A stretch of 64,000 bases of DNA from Turnera subulata (lineage: Eukaryota > Streptophyta > Magnoliopsida > Malpighiales > Passifloraceae), in contig JAKUCV010005492.1 of NCBI GenBank assembly GCA_028386065.3, positions 124,001 to 188,000 of the forward strand, written 5' to 3'. Shown here in pieces: positions 1 through 11,200 of this stretch. Within the stretch, counting starts at the first letter, position 1; each line of letters begins with the position of its first letter. Made by a program: the position numbers and the translations under genes. The notes below the pieces were generated by a model. That model saw only the letters and a program-made list of their open reading frames with translations, was not told the DNA's origin and made no database searches.

Positions 1-504
1 GATTTCACTATCTACGTTAAGCTTACGGGTGCTTAACAAACCGCTACAACCTAGGAATTCTAGTCACAAGAATCCTAAACCCTGAAAGTTCAAGTCACAT
101 GAACTTCAGCTCTCTTGCTTGAAGATACCTCACTTCAAGACTTCTCACACAAGAAGATATACTCCTCTTCTTATGAATCTAACCAAGGGAACTAACCTCC
201 CTCAAGGTGTGTATAACAACACAATAATCACTCAGAACAAAAGACTCTCTCAAAGAGCAGGTGTGAGTGTACAAGTGAAGCTCTAAAAGGCAACTCTCAA
301 ATCCTCAATAGGATATTGGCTCAACAAAGATTTGATGAATGTATGAATTGAATGCATGTAAGTAGAGAGTTGATTCACTTTTGAAACACAGCTAAAAATG
401 CTCAATTTATAGCTTTGAAAAGTTATAGAGCCGTTTTAAATCCACCCAAAAACAGCCTTAAACAAAACATAGTGGGTGCTGAAAAGTTGTCTGCTACAAC
501 GGCA

Positions 505-966
505 AAACATCGATGTTTTAACTCTAAACATCGATGTTTTAGCCAACAATTTTAAATTATTGCTCCAACGGCTAGTAGAACATCGATGTTGCATTTTAGA
601 ACATCGATGTTTTCGTACTCAACATCGATGTTCTTCAATTCAACATCGATGTTTTTTGGCTTCGCAAAAATATGATGAAAAAGGGTCTATGCCAGAACAT
701 CGATGTTGGAAAATGGAACATCGATGTTTTGTGAAACATCGATGTTTGATCAGCCAACATCGATGTTTTTTGGCTTCGGCAAAATTCTATTTCTAAGACA
801 AGTTTTCATGAACATCGATGTTGGATTGGAAACATCGATGTTTTGACCAACGGTCACAAGAACATCGATGTTTTGTAGTCCAACATCGATGTTTTAGAGC
901 TACTGCCAATATTTTGAAAAACTTGAAAAACAGAACATCGATGTTGGCTTTCAGAACATCGATGTT
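505..966. repeat. Array of AACATCGATGTT palindromes (16 copies)
   Basis: I count 16 copies of the 12-bp perfect palindrome AACATCGATGTT by eye. Most occur as pairs with starts about 20-21 bp apart (for example near 507/527, 579/600, 622/642, 810/830, 860/880, 933/954). The sequence between copies is not conserved. The array lies in what would be U3 of the minus-strand LTR, upstream of its TATA-like element. Apparent ORFs here encode reiterated EHRC or NIDVL peptides, which are translations of the palindrome and not proteins. Confidence 0.9.
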
Positions 967-1063
967 TTGGACTAAAAACAAATCTTTTTGTTTGAAATCG
1001 TGCTAATGAATTGTATGATTGAAATGTGTTTTGTTTGAGCCAATGCCTAAGAGAAGTTGAGTG

Positions 1064-1629
1064 TTTTACCTTGTACAAATGGGTCCTAACTTCTCTTGCT
1101 CTTCTTTGCACTTCAACTCTTGATCATATCTTCACTTGAGTACTTGATCACTTTGGTTGAGTGCTTGTTTGCTTGATTTCTTTTTGCTTCATCTTGGTTA
1201 TGATCTTGGNNNNNNNNNNNNNNNNNNNNNNNNNNNNNNNNNNNNNNNNNNNNNNNNNNNNNNNNNNNNNNNNNNNNNNNNNNNNNNNNNNNNNNNNNNN
1301 NNNNNNNNNNNNNNNNNNNNNNNNNNNNNNNNNNNNNNNNNNNNNNNNNNNNNNNNNNNNNNNNNNNNNNNNNNNNNNNNNNNNNNNNNNNNNNNNNNNN
1401 NNNNNNNNNNNNNNNNNNNNNNNNNNNNNNNNNNNNNNNNNNNNNNNNNNNNNNNNNNNNNNNNNNNNNNNNNNNNNNNNNNNTTTTACCTTGTACAAAT
1501 GGGTCCTAACTTCTCTTGCTCTTCTTTGCACTTCAACTCTTGATCATATCTTCACTTGAGTACTTGATCACTTTGGTTGAGTGCTTGTTTGCTTGATTTC
1601 TTTTTGCTTCATCTTGGTTATGATCTTGG
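1064..1629. other. N gap with duplicated 146-bp flanks
   Basis: The N run at 1210-1483 (274 positions) is preceded by 1064-1209 and followed by 1484-1629, which are identical 146-bp segments. A perfect repeat abutting both sides of a gap is the expected signature of two contig ends that overlap but were not merged. The true locus probably has one copy and no gap. ORFs crossing the Ns are meaningless. Confidence 0.85.
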
Positions 1630-1655
1630 TTTGTCATTTATCAAAACCTGTAATA

Positions 1656-2040
1656 AGTGAACCATGAAGACATAGGTTCTAACATAGGATTAGATTTGAG
1701 GGTAGTTTAGAGCTTAGCTTGTGAAAAACTTGTAAAGGTTTGAGCTTAGTCTAGCAAAGCTTGTGAATTGTAAAGGTTAAGGTTGAACCCGCAAAAACCT
1801 AAGGATAGTGAGTGTTTGAAATCCTAAAGGAGGATCCTTTAGGTATTGGAGATACCTGGTGAGGGGGAACCACTCTAAAAATCGCTTGTGTTCACTTCTC
1901 TTCCCCAATTTACTTTTGTTCTTTGTTTGAATCTCACTACTACAGTCCAACACGTGGTTTCAGCAGAAACCATATCCGAACTTAAGTTAAAAAAGTTTAA
2001 GCCTAATTCACCCCTCCCCTCTTAGGCATTTTTAGGCCTA
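1656..2040 (+). mobile_element. 3' part of a second Sirevirus-like LTR
   Basis: The stretch reads in plus orientation toward a pyrimidine-rich end, 'taattcacccctcccctctt' near 2010-2030. This is comparable with the 'agctaattcaccccccctct' end of the LTR at 48209. It differs elsewhere, so it is from another subfamily. It abuts the minus-oriented LTR piece, producing a head-to-head junction near 1655. No primer-binding site follows; the sequence switches to an unrelated fragment at about 2041. Confidence 0.5.
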
Positions 2041-2737
2041 TAACGTACACATTGACCTTAGCATCCAATATTACTGACATTATCTCCGTTGAGATGATGG
2101 TTCACAATAAACGAATTCCCGGACCTTCCTCTTCGTTCAAGATTTGTGCTTTATCCGAAGTCATTAACGGATTTTCCTCAAATTTTCCCTAAATAAATTT
2201 GGGTGGCCACCCCTTGTCAGTAGACAACCAATAGAACACTAAGAACAATGTGTGCCAAGTACTCCTATGAGTTTGTCCGAATTTGTGATGCTTTTTTCCC
2301 GAGGAAGGGCTTGATGTTGTGAACAAAGAGAAGAAAGTTGAGCGAGAGCGAGCCTCTCATGTCCCGAAAAGAAGCATTATATTTCACAAGTCAAGCCTAT
2401 CCTCATGAAAGAAGCGAAACGAGCAAACTTAGTTCAAGTGCGAATACCGTGCAGGCATATTCTGTCTAGGTCACTGGGTTTTAAGTGAGACCGTTTGTGA
2501 CTCCTCCAATTGCATCTGGGAATATGTTTGGCATGATGGTTCTTTGGGATGCAGTTAATTCGTCTATCCCGGAAATCATTGAATCGGTTCTCTCTACCTA
2601 AACTAAGCTAATTCACATGCATTTGGGAAGAATGATCACAGATTGCAGACCATTGAATTCAAGCCACGGCCACGGGGCAACATCCTTGCCCCAAAACTAT
2701 GTGAGCTGAGGGTCGCAGTGCTCACAAGGTCTATGAG
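2041..2737 (+). repeat. Tat/Ogre-like leader fragment; inverted copy at 27520-28260
   Basis: This segment corresponds, diverged, to the reverse complement of 27520-28260. Shared landmarks include 'atgcatttgggaa' followed by 'atgatca', 'tttgtgactcctccaatt', 'aagggcttgatgttgtgaac' and 'tttgtgctttatcc'. It also shares the 'gggtgg..actcc' region seen near the ends of the LTRs at 31937-37702. It carries no coding capacity and is joined directly to copia reverse transcriptase sequence near 2738, so the junction is a nested insertion or a rearrangement. Confidence 0.6.
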
Positions 2738-3776
2738 TGAATATGTCATCATTGCTGGTTATGCTGATGATTTAAATATTATTAGAACTCCTAAAGAAGT
2801 TTCCAAAGTCGTGCACTGTTTGAAGAAAGAATTCGAGATGAAAGACCATAGAAAGACAAAACTTAGTCTAGGTCTTCAAATTACACATTTAGAGAATGTG
2901 ATCTTTGTCCATCAAACACATTATACCAAAAAGGTATTAAAATGATTTTATGTGGACAAAGCACATCCATTAAGTACTCTGACGGCTGTAAGATCGCTTG
3001 ATCAAAAAAAGATATCTTTAGACCTCGAGAAGAAAATGAGGAAATTCTTGGTCCAGAAGTACCATATCCTAGCGCGATTGGAGTTTTAATGTATTTTGTT
3101 AGTAATACAAGACCTGATATATCTTTTGCTGCCAGTTTATTAGCAAGATATAGTTATGCGCCAACTCGTAGATGTTAGAATGGGATAAAACATATTTTTC
3201 GTTACCTTAAGGGTACAATGGATATGGGATTATTTTATTCATATGTTTCAAAACCTATTTTAATTGGTTATGCATAAGCATGTTATTTATATGATCCACA
3301 TAAGGCTCGGTCACAAACAAGTTACTTGTTTACCAATAGAGGGGCTACTATATTATGGCGATCTACAAAGTAAAGCATTGTTGCCACCTCTTCAAATAAT
3401 GCAGAAATTTTGGCCATACATGAAGCCAGTCGAGAATGTGTTTGACTAAGATCAATACCATATGCAAGATTCATGTGGATTAGAAGGTGGGAAAGACATA
3501 CCAACAACGATTTATGAAGATCATGCAACCTGCATTGCTCAATTGAAGGAAGGATACATCAAAAGCAATCCGACAAAGCATATATCACCAAAATTCTTTT
3601 TCACTCACTATCTTCAGAAGAATTGTGATATTTGTGTTCAACAGATTCGCTCAAGTGACAACATGGCAAACTTATTTACGAAATCACTTCTCACCTCAAC
3701 TTTTGAAAAGTTGATAAAGAAGATTAGCATGCGACGACTTCGAGACATCAAGGAAAGTCAAAATGAGAGGGAGTAG
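2738..3776 (+). pseudogene. Decayed Ty1/copia RT-RNase H remnant
   Basis: Three open stretches in different frames (2643-2945, 3264-3449, 3462-3776) carry the 3' half of a copia pol. The first contains the RT active-site box YADDL, followed by the conserved 'KEFEMKD' and 'GLQI' region. The last contains RNase H/3'-terminal signatures 'YEDHATCIAQ', 'TKHISPKFFF' and 'LFTKSL'. Stop codons and frameshifts (for example the TGA at 2943) break the gene, and gag, protease and integrase are absent. Before about 2738 the reading frame runs through unrelated Tat-like sequence. It is a dead remnant, from a different copia lineage than the Sirevirus on the right. Confidence 0.8.
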
Positions 3777-4190
3777 AATACGCGCTGTACTCTTTTTTCC
3801 TTCACCAAATTTTTATCCCACTGGGTTTTTCTTGGTATGGTTTTTAACAAGGCACTTTTTTTTAGGGTATTTTATCCAGACTACAATGACATTCAATGGG
3901 GAATGTTATGAATAAATAAGTGAATGTCATTTCTACCGCACGGTAAAATTATTTTTTATTGTACTCATATTTACCCCAGTAAAATATTTTACTTGCTACA
4001 CCTGATCTCCACTTGAAATCATCCCTTTGGCTATTTACCTTCTACAATTCCATTTGTCCAAATCTTACTATCATCTTCCATATCCTTTTGATTTTATCTT
4101 TTTGAATTAGTAATACTTATTTGTTTTTATCTTCCCACTTTCACATATAAATATCTTCTTTATTCATACACATTTCTACCTTTGATCTCC
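3777..4190 (+). repeat. Copia 3' UTR, PPT and LTR remnant
   Basis: After the RNase H stop comes the typical copia tail ('tttatcccactgggtttttc', 'gtttttaacaaggcac'), then a polypurine tract 'aatggggaa' and a likely LTR start TGTTATGAATAAATAAG at about 3904. The LTR end and a target-site duplication could not be defined. Sequence at 4182-4300 ('cataaactc', 'ctccatttt', 'attatatccactatcaatatt') resembles 45947-46065, suggesting a related LTR piece there. Confidence 0.55.
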
Positions 4191-5182
4191 CAACATAAAC
4201 TCCTATCTTCTCAATCCTACACACCTCTTTTAAGTTCCCTCCATTTTCGTTTAATATCTATTATATCCACTATCAATATTACCATCAAAGTTCTTCCTAA
4301 AAAAAATATTACCATCAAAGTTGTAATATTACAATCAAAATTATACTATTTTTATCAAGTATATTACTACCACCAATTTCACCTCAATTTTACTAGATCC
4401 TACAATTTTCTAGGTAGACTACCTGAAAAACTGTTTACCTTTTCCTTTGATATTCATCACATCAAAACTAGCATCCTTTTTTTTTGTCGAAAAACTAGTT
4501 TTGTTTGGCCCAATGAGTTCCCTTCTGCTTGTGACTAGCCACATTCGTGAAAAATCATTTGACGGTATCTCTATCTGTAAGAAGAAGACCAGGAGAGGTG
4601 TTGGATTTCATGTTTACTGTCAACTAAAGGTTATTACACCCGGCCAGATGGACCAACAACCAATACAAAAAACCTAAGGCATCAACCTAGTTTTTTAACA
4701 AAAAGGTCATCGGACTAATGAACTATTTCAAAAATGAAAAAAGCCCCCAATGAACAAAGCCATGGGAAGTTCATTGTTAGAATCCATAAAAGGTCAAATG
4801 ACAACCCGAAGAGACTCGACGATGTATTTACCAACTGATTTACAGAACCACAAAGGTGCGTTGGAAGCACACCGCGTGACATTTTTCTACATTTAATGTC
4901 TGCATTTAAAACAAAAAGAAGTCCATCAAATAAAGAAGCACAGCCCATTATGCATAATTCCGAAATCAAGTTCTGTTCAAACAGAAGGAAAATATATATA
5001 TATATATATATCGACACACGCAAATCTTAGAAAAGTACCATTGCATCATTATACCATTTGCATTAGCAAAATCTTATGAGGAGATTTCTACTCCCTTATG
5101 GCTGTTCCAAACCCAGAAATGCATTCCAAAATTGAGATTCTATGGGGCGTTATGCGAAGGGTGATCCTACAAACTAGGGGTT
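4191..5182. other. Intergenic: downstream of TMEM120; no gene seen
   Basis: The first part may continue the copia LTR. A short (AT)n run lies at about 4991-5011. The segment adjoining 5183 should contain the 3' UTR and poly(A) region of the minus-strand TMEM120 gene. Short ORFs here show no recognisable motif. Confidence 0.5.
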
Positions 5183-8100
5183 CTATTCCAACTCTGGCTT
5201 GCTCTTACTTCTTTTCATTTTTGCCTTGAACCTTGACTTGGCAATTAGTGTCTGAACCGTATTCAAGAAGTTCCCAACTGCCATGAAAACCAATAGTATC
5301 CCACAGAAAATAACCTGCCAAAAGCAATATTCATCACTAAACTGCATTCCACAAAGCAATGTCCTCCTCATACATGGGGATTTTGAATCAGCTGGAAATT
5401 AGAGGAAGTTTGCCATAAGAAACAAGAAACAGAAAAGCATGAATCACCTGCCACTCTGTAACCACCCCAACAAATGCAGTCCTGAGCAACTGTAGTCCGA
5501 CATATGCCTCAAAGCCCTAGAACAAAGTGATAGCAAGAAACCATGTTAATTTCCAGACACCTCGGCATGTGATGCATCCAGATTTAAAAGCAGAGCCCAA
5601 ACTCGCAGAACTTTTGATAACCAAAATGCTAGACCAGCAGTTGATCATTTCACTAAAAAGTTATATTATCCACTTCCAGTGGTAGACAGTTTGTCCTGAC
5701 TGAATCTTGAACCAGATTTAGGTTCATGCTTGTAATTTAATAATAAGGGATTTCATATTGAACCAAAACCACACATGACACCTTCCAAATATTGCACATC
5801 AAGTAAACCATAAAAGTTACAGCCTGTAACATTATTTGTTTACTGTCCAGACTAATGCATAGGAGACAAGTGATGCCAAAGAGGTGACAATTTATAAATG
5901 AGGCAACAAAGCTTGTTTGCCAGCAGGCACATAAGTAGGTCTACAACATGGTATCATGACAAAAAGAAAATGACGCAGAATTAAACTACTCCATTAGTCA
6001 AAAGTAGTTTAGTTACCTGCAAAATGAAAAGTAGTGGACACAATAGCCACAGTTGACCATCTACGCCAGCAGTTTCTCCCCATACAACATCCATTCTCTT
6101 AGCCTGAAATAACCATAATATGAAAACATTACAATTTTAGGTAAGTCATGTTATGCTTCACTAGCATGAATGTATCATGCGAATGGTATGCAGTAACCCA
6201 AGGTCATTGTAGTGCAGTATGATAGGAATAAACTATATTCCTTGGTCCCAGGTATTTGGAGTAGGGTGTGGAATGCAACCAATCTGCCAAACTGTTTCAG
6301 GCTTGGCTCAAGAAAGCTGAAACTTAGCACACCAGTGAGGTGATATGGTGTATATGGTTAATTCAAAAGTACCCATCCTCTCTTTATGCAAGTGTAATCA
6401 CTACTTATTCCAAGCCTATCCTACATTGTAGCCCAATTTCTTTTCTCCTAATTAGACACCCCAGGAACAGCTTAAAAGAGACAAAAGGGAGTGCCCAGAG
6501 TCTTATATCCTATGAATTAAAAAAAAAAAAAAATGTTGCAAACTATCAGCCTTTGGTAATAAGGACTGATAATATATGGAAAACCATACTTTTTTAGAAA
6601 TGAACCCAAGATAGGCATGTTGTTTCCATGATTTAGACATGTTAACCGTGGGAAAGCAGATAGTAGTAACCAAATCGTTCGTTTTCCTTTATTCCTCAAT
6701 GACCAGCACAATCCACCTGCTCACTTTTTTGATACTAGAAGAGTATCCCCGTCGACACGAGACTAATCTCTCCCGGGCTTCGATCGGCACCTGTTAAGGT
6801 GGGCACCCTACCAACTGTGCATGTCCAAATGTTTCTGTGTCATCTCCTTCACCGTCACTATACGAGAACTTCTTGTTCCTCACTTCTAAATCCCCCAACC
6901 ATCTCCCCTGCACCATCACCACATCCACCATGGAATTTGGCCGCCTCCTGCTCATGGTGGAGCTAAAGCTAGGCAACATAAGACTTTTAACAGATATTAG
7001 TGATTTGCTCTCATCTCTCTGTCACCAAACTCACTCACTCTCTCTCTCTCTCTCCCGCTCTCAGCTAGAAGAACAGGTAAATAACCCTCTACTTGATGAC
7101 AAAAATACTTGGCAAGGATTTCCTTCTCCTCTGCTCTCTGGCTGGCAGCCTATCTCAGACCCACACAACAAGAAGGTTCAAAACTCATTCCAAGGTTAAT
7201 ATAGGTGTGGTATCAAATGAGGTATGCTGCCAAAACTGCCAAGACGAGAGCGTAAATACAATGAAAACCAAGAAAATTCTAGAATGATACCTTCCCCAAT
7301 GCAATACGAGTATAAAGTCTCTGTCGTTGATATCTGTTCTGTAGAAGCATTGCAACTCCTTGCATCATAGCCCATTGCAAGAAAAGTTGTACTCCTCTCT
7401 GCAACACAATTCAAGTTATCCTTAAGCATATAAACAGCACATGCAGTTAGCATTAGGATGAAAGTAGACCTGTTTCTGGGCACAATCTGGCTGCCCCTTG
7501 ATCTCCCACGTCAGACTAACAAGAGCCATGATCATGGCACAATAGTGATGGTATATCCACCTGCAAAAGCATAACAAGTAATCTTGCTGAGCTATTCCTT
7601 GCTTGATTGGGGAGCATAATACCAAACCACTAACCTGGCTCGACACTTTATGTCATCCCCACACATTTTCCATGAAATGTTTGTGTCCCATAGAAGGGAA
7701 TAAGCAAATCAGAGAAAAAAATTAATAAGCCACACCCCCAAAAAGGTGAGTGTGTATGTACACACGCGTATGTGGGGGAAACTAAGCGTGCACATGCGCA
7801 TGTGGGGGAAACTAAGTATGCACATGTGCATGTGGGGGAAACTAAATGTGCACAAGGACATTCAAAGTTAAAGTGCCAGTATCGATAATATATACCAAAG
7901 GCAAGCTTTCGTGCAATGATAAAATTCCTTGGTGTGACCAGAAGGTCATTGCTTGAGCAGCAGAAGAGCAAAGGGACAGAGAACCTGACTGAGGGTACAC
8001 CTGGTTCAGTGAGAAACACTCTTTGCTTTCAGATTTCAAGAGGATGTGTCACTCTCTGAATTCTTCTGCCTTAACTTTCTTTTGCGAAACATAACAAAGA

Positions 8101-10819
8101 ATAGCCGTCACACTATTATTCTATCTCACAATAGATCTTGGCTCTTTTGGATATTCAACAGGCAACATGTAAATAAAGATCCAATCCCTTAAATAAGATG
8201 CAAAGTAAACAACAAACTGTATTTCTCAATCAACCTTCGACTAACATATGCGTTATCCGTGCCCCATATAATTGTCAAAAGGGGAAGACATGGGAAGTTA
8301 AAGAATATGTTACTAGGTCCAATACTGAGTGATAGCACAAGAGGAACAGAAAAGTAACCTACTGATAGAAGGATGGATGTTTTTTACGAAATGCAAACCA
8401 TGAATGACTAACCAATAATGCATTAACAACCAGTTCAATGTTGACACAGATAGCAGGCTACGGAGCATGAAGCAAACTAGGCCCGTAGTAGAATGCCAGC
8501 ATAGTTGGCAGGACTAGACAACAACTTTTCCGTCTGGCACTTTTGATAGGTAAAGGTTGAACCTATGATGAGTCCAGGAGTCAACATACGCCATTTCAAG
8601 TCTTTCAATGCTTTGAAATACCTTATGTTCTTTTACTTATAACCAACGTTTCAAACCAAGGGCCAAGCAGCTTCTCATATGTAAATGAATATAAAATAAC
8701 AATACACACTTCTGGTGTAATAGACATTTAACAAGTCTCCGAGGCCACTAGCTGAAGCATCGACGAAGTTCTTATCTACGAACTGGAACCGGCTCTGCGA
8801 TAACAGCACCATCGCCCCCAATTGTGCATAGGGGAAACTTGCATTATTTGCACATTTTCAAGGAGTAGCATGGTTATTAATATCTCTTACGCAAAGGCAT
8901 TACATCAAATATTACAGCTTCTGAAGTCAAAGCTGCGATAGCTATTAGCTATAGGCCAGATTAAGCCATGCATCAAATTTTGCATTGAACTTGGCAGAGA
9001 TAGCAAATTTGAAACATTTTCAACCACCTAAGAAGTTTCTTACAACATGGCCTGTCATACCAGAACACATATATAGATTGCCACAAAGTGAAGCTATAAA
9101 GCATTTTACAAAACTTGATTAAGTCCCAAAGTTTGTTTTCTCAGAAAAGAGAACTTAAGAGCCATTGCGGTTGTAAGGGATGCAAATATTAATAACAGGC
9201 TTAAGACAGGAGAAAACACAGGTCACCAATTTATAACAAGAAAAGGTAAGCGCATGTCCAAAAATGGCCATAACAGTACTAATCTACCACTAACATGCAA
9301 ACCTGTTGAGATAATCTAAACATAAGAATAATAGTTCAAGTTGCAATTCCAATGGCCAACAGTTGCAATCTTGTCAACAAGTACATGAGAAAAATGAGTC
9401 ATGGGAAAATCCGAACGAGCTGAAATATGAGACTGCTCGAGGAATCTAAAGCTACCATCATCATAAAAACATTTAAAAAAAAAAAAAAACCCAAGCACCA
9501 TCCGCCAAAGAATGACACAACGGAGTAATCCACAAAGCTATTGAAGCATTGTAAGAAGCTAGGGAAATTAACACCTAGGCCATACAAATAAGAGAAGCAA
9601 TTGCAGGAGTAACGTGGGACGAAGACGAGGAAGACAGAAAAAAAATATGTAAAGTTGGAGAAGAATTACCATGGACGAATATCACTTCCATTGGCTCTCA
9701 GTATGTTTTCTCGCAAAGCCAAGCCAGTATAGAGAAACAAGAGCCAAGCCTAAACAGAAAGAAATAAATATAGTAAGAACTGTTAAGAAAGAAAAACATG
9801 AGGATGGCATATGAAAACACAATCCTGAGAGAAGGGAATTTTCAGTATACCTGGTAGAGCTGGACTGGAAAAGCCGGCAAGCAACCATTCCAGAGCCAAG
9901 ATCTTAACACAAGTAAAACGGAGGGGAATAGAAGAAACAATAAGGCAGTTCTGTCCTGCTCCGAGCGGGAAAAAGGATTAATTAAAAAGAAAAAGAAAAG
10001 AGGGGGACAGAAAGAGAGGAATAAACAAACAGAAAAGACAGCATAAACCAAAAGAAAAGAGACGAAGCGGATGCAGGGAGAAGGAGAGCATACCCGGTAA
10101 CTGTTATACTCTTCTTTAACCTTCAATTGGACGTCCTTACGGGAGGCCCGCACATTAATCGGACCTAAGAACATTCTAAGGAACTTACCTGCAAACAGAA
10201 AAGGATGCCCCCCGCACCCACCAAATTAATCAACTCTCGTCTCGTATTGTTTGGTTTGGGTTTAATACTAGTAGTACTAAACTAGCATGCATCAAATAGG
10301 AGAAGAAGAAGAAGAAGAAGAAGAAGAAGAAGAAGAAAGAAGCAGGAGTACCTTGAGGTTTGGAAGGGAGAAAAGAAGCGGCGTCGCCATCGGCCACAAG
10401 ACACTTGGCGCGCTGCAAATCCTCTTGGAGCTGCACAATTAATTTTAAATCAAAATCAAGAGAAGAAGAAGAAAGGAATCAGATCGGATCCAAAGAGAAA
10501 GAGGGAGAGAGAGAGAGGGAAAAGCATGCATGACAAGTAGAATATATATATATCTATGATAATGTAAATATAGAGAGAGGAAGTGAGGAAGAGGAGGTGC
10601 CTTGTTGTATAATGGAGGAGGGAGGGAATTGCGGCTGAGGAGGGAATGGCAGCGCTTGATGGAAGAGTCGAGGGAGAGAGCGCGCTGGCGGAGGGACTGC
10701 TCCTCGCTCCATGATTTTGAGATTAGAGAAGACGCGGAATCCTGCAGCTCCTTTGCCGCCTCCACCACCCTCTCCACTTCCTCCTCTATCCTCCTCGTCT
10801 CCGTTTCCGACTTCTCCAT
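5183..10819 (-). CDS. TMEM120 family membrane protein, ten exons, intact
   Basis: Ten exons on the minus strand join in frame into a 354-residue protein: 10819-10601, 10430-10352, 10188-10094, 9955-9851, 9749-9670, 7560-7470, 7398-7291, 6103-6017, 5516-5448, 5314-5183 (stop TAG). Every intron ends in AG, and all start with GT except intron 1 (GC). Residues about 1-75 form a charged coiled coil. About six hydrophobic segments follow, in exons 4, 5, 6, 7, 8-9 and 10. Signatures include GCLPAFPVQLYQ, WIYHHYCAM, LTWEIKGQPDC, NRYQRQRLYTRIALGK, GNFLNTVQTL and a basic C-terminus. This matches TMEM120/TACAN proteins, which in animals are nuclear-envelope/ER membrane proteins with an elongase-like fold that binds coenzyme A; the plant role is not established. 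The start is the ATG at 10819; an upstream in-frame GTG is not needed. Length matches the family (about 340-360). No breaks were seen, so it is probably functional. Confidence 0.93.
6715..6830 (-). mobile_element. Possible tRNA-derived SINE fragment in intron 7
   Basis: The minus strand reads 'ttggtagggtgcccacctta', then 'aacaggt' and 'gatcgaagcccgggagaga'. These resemble a tRNA-type A box and a degraded B box at SINE-like spacing. No clear tail or target-site duplication was found. It lies between exons 7 and 8 of the TMEM120 gene. Confidence 0.35.
7742..7862. repeat. About 33-bp minisatellite in TMEM120 intron 5
   Basis: About three copies of a 33-bp unit share 'gtgggggaaactaa', each preceded by an alternating purine-pyrimidine run (such as 'gtgcacatgcgcatgtg' and 'atgcacatgtgcatgtg'). 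It lies in the long intron between exons 5 and 6. Alternating CA/TG/CG stretches can adopt Z-DNA; any function is unknown. Confidence 0.85.
10296..10337. repeat. (GAA)n microsatellite in TMEM120 intron 2
   Basis: An uninterrupted run of about fourteen GAA/AAG triplets lies in the short intron between exons 2 and 3. On the gene strand it is (TTC)n, just downstream of the exon 2 donor. Confidence 0.95.
10599..10600 (-). other. GC donor of TMEM120 intron 1 (GC-AG intron)
   Basis: On the gene strand exon 1 ends AACAAG and the intron begins GCACCT. The acceptor is TTGTGCAG before exon 2 at 10430. Joining there restores the frame and the family pattern (PLYNK followed by LQEDLQ). No nearby GT would keep the frame. 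GC-AG introns are a known minority class, but their usual donor is AG|GCAAG, so this site is weak. Confidence 0.7.
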
Positions 10820-11200
10820 ATCCCCCCACCCACAAGTCACAACAACCCCCTACCCTTTTCCTCTCTACTCCTTTTTTTCTTCTCCTTTTTTCTTTTTCTT
10901 TTTCTTTTTCTTTTTCTCTCAAATAAACAAAAAAAAAAAACGAATGATTCCTTTCCTCCCTCTTAAATCCCAATCCAATCAAAAAAGAAAATTAAAATTC
11001 TTTAAGCTCTCCTCTTCTGCCTGTCGTCGTCCTCTCTCTGCTTATGCAACTTGAATATATGTATGTATAGAAGAGCAACAACAAGAGCCACCTCCTCCTC
11101 CTCCTCCTCCTCCGCCGTCTCTCTGTTCTTCTATCTATTTATCTCTCTCTGGTCGCTGTATTGCTGCTTATATTGCAAGGCCAAGGCAGTATTACAAAAT
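10820..11200 (-). promoter_or_regulatory. TMEM120 5' UTR and promoter region
   Basis: The stretch upstream of the ATG is rich in simple pyrimidine repeats on the plus strand: a (TTTTTC)n run at about 10876-10918 and a (CTC)n run at about 11091-11114. On the gene strand these become GA-rich tracts, common in plant core promoters and 5' UTRs. No convincing TATA box was identified, and the transcription start cannot be placed from sequence alone. Confidence 0.45.

Larger units (their letters stand above)
1..1655 (-). mobile_element. Sirevirus-type LTR, minus orientation, cut by window edge
   Basis: The reverse complement of this stretch follows the LTRs of the Sirevirus at 46759-48209 and 60830-62312. 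Position 1 aligns near 48032, the reverse complement of 380-430 holds the TATA/leader zone, 505-966 is the palindrome array, and 1064-1650 matches the U3 start region, including the caggttttgata segment. Similarity stops near 1652, so the outer U3 end is missing or replaced. The sequence has clearly diverged from the two LTRs on the right, so it is a related rather than a sister copy. It contains an N gap at 1210-1483. Confidence 0.75.

Noticed and set aside
505..966. CRISPR-like regular short repeats
   Set aside because: Repeat unit is a 12-bp palindrome with irregular spacers in a plant LTR, and no cas genes are present.
476..1111. ORFs rich in EHRC, QHRC and NIDVL repeats (also at 47129-47341, 58574-59147, 61143-61439)
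   Set aside because: They are translations of the AACATCGATGTT palindrome in different frames on both strands, with no start context or domain.
1148..1559. ORFs spanning N positions (also 20151-20933)
   Set aside because: Open only because Ns contain no stops; the flanks are duplicated assembly ends.
10820..10840. Upstream start for TMEM120
   Set aside because: The codon at 10840 is GTG; the ATG at 10819 gives a protein of family length.
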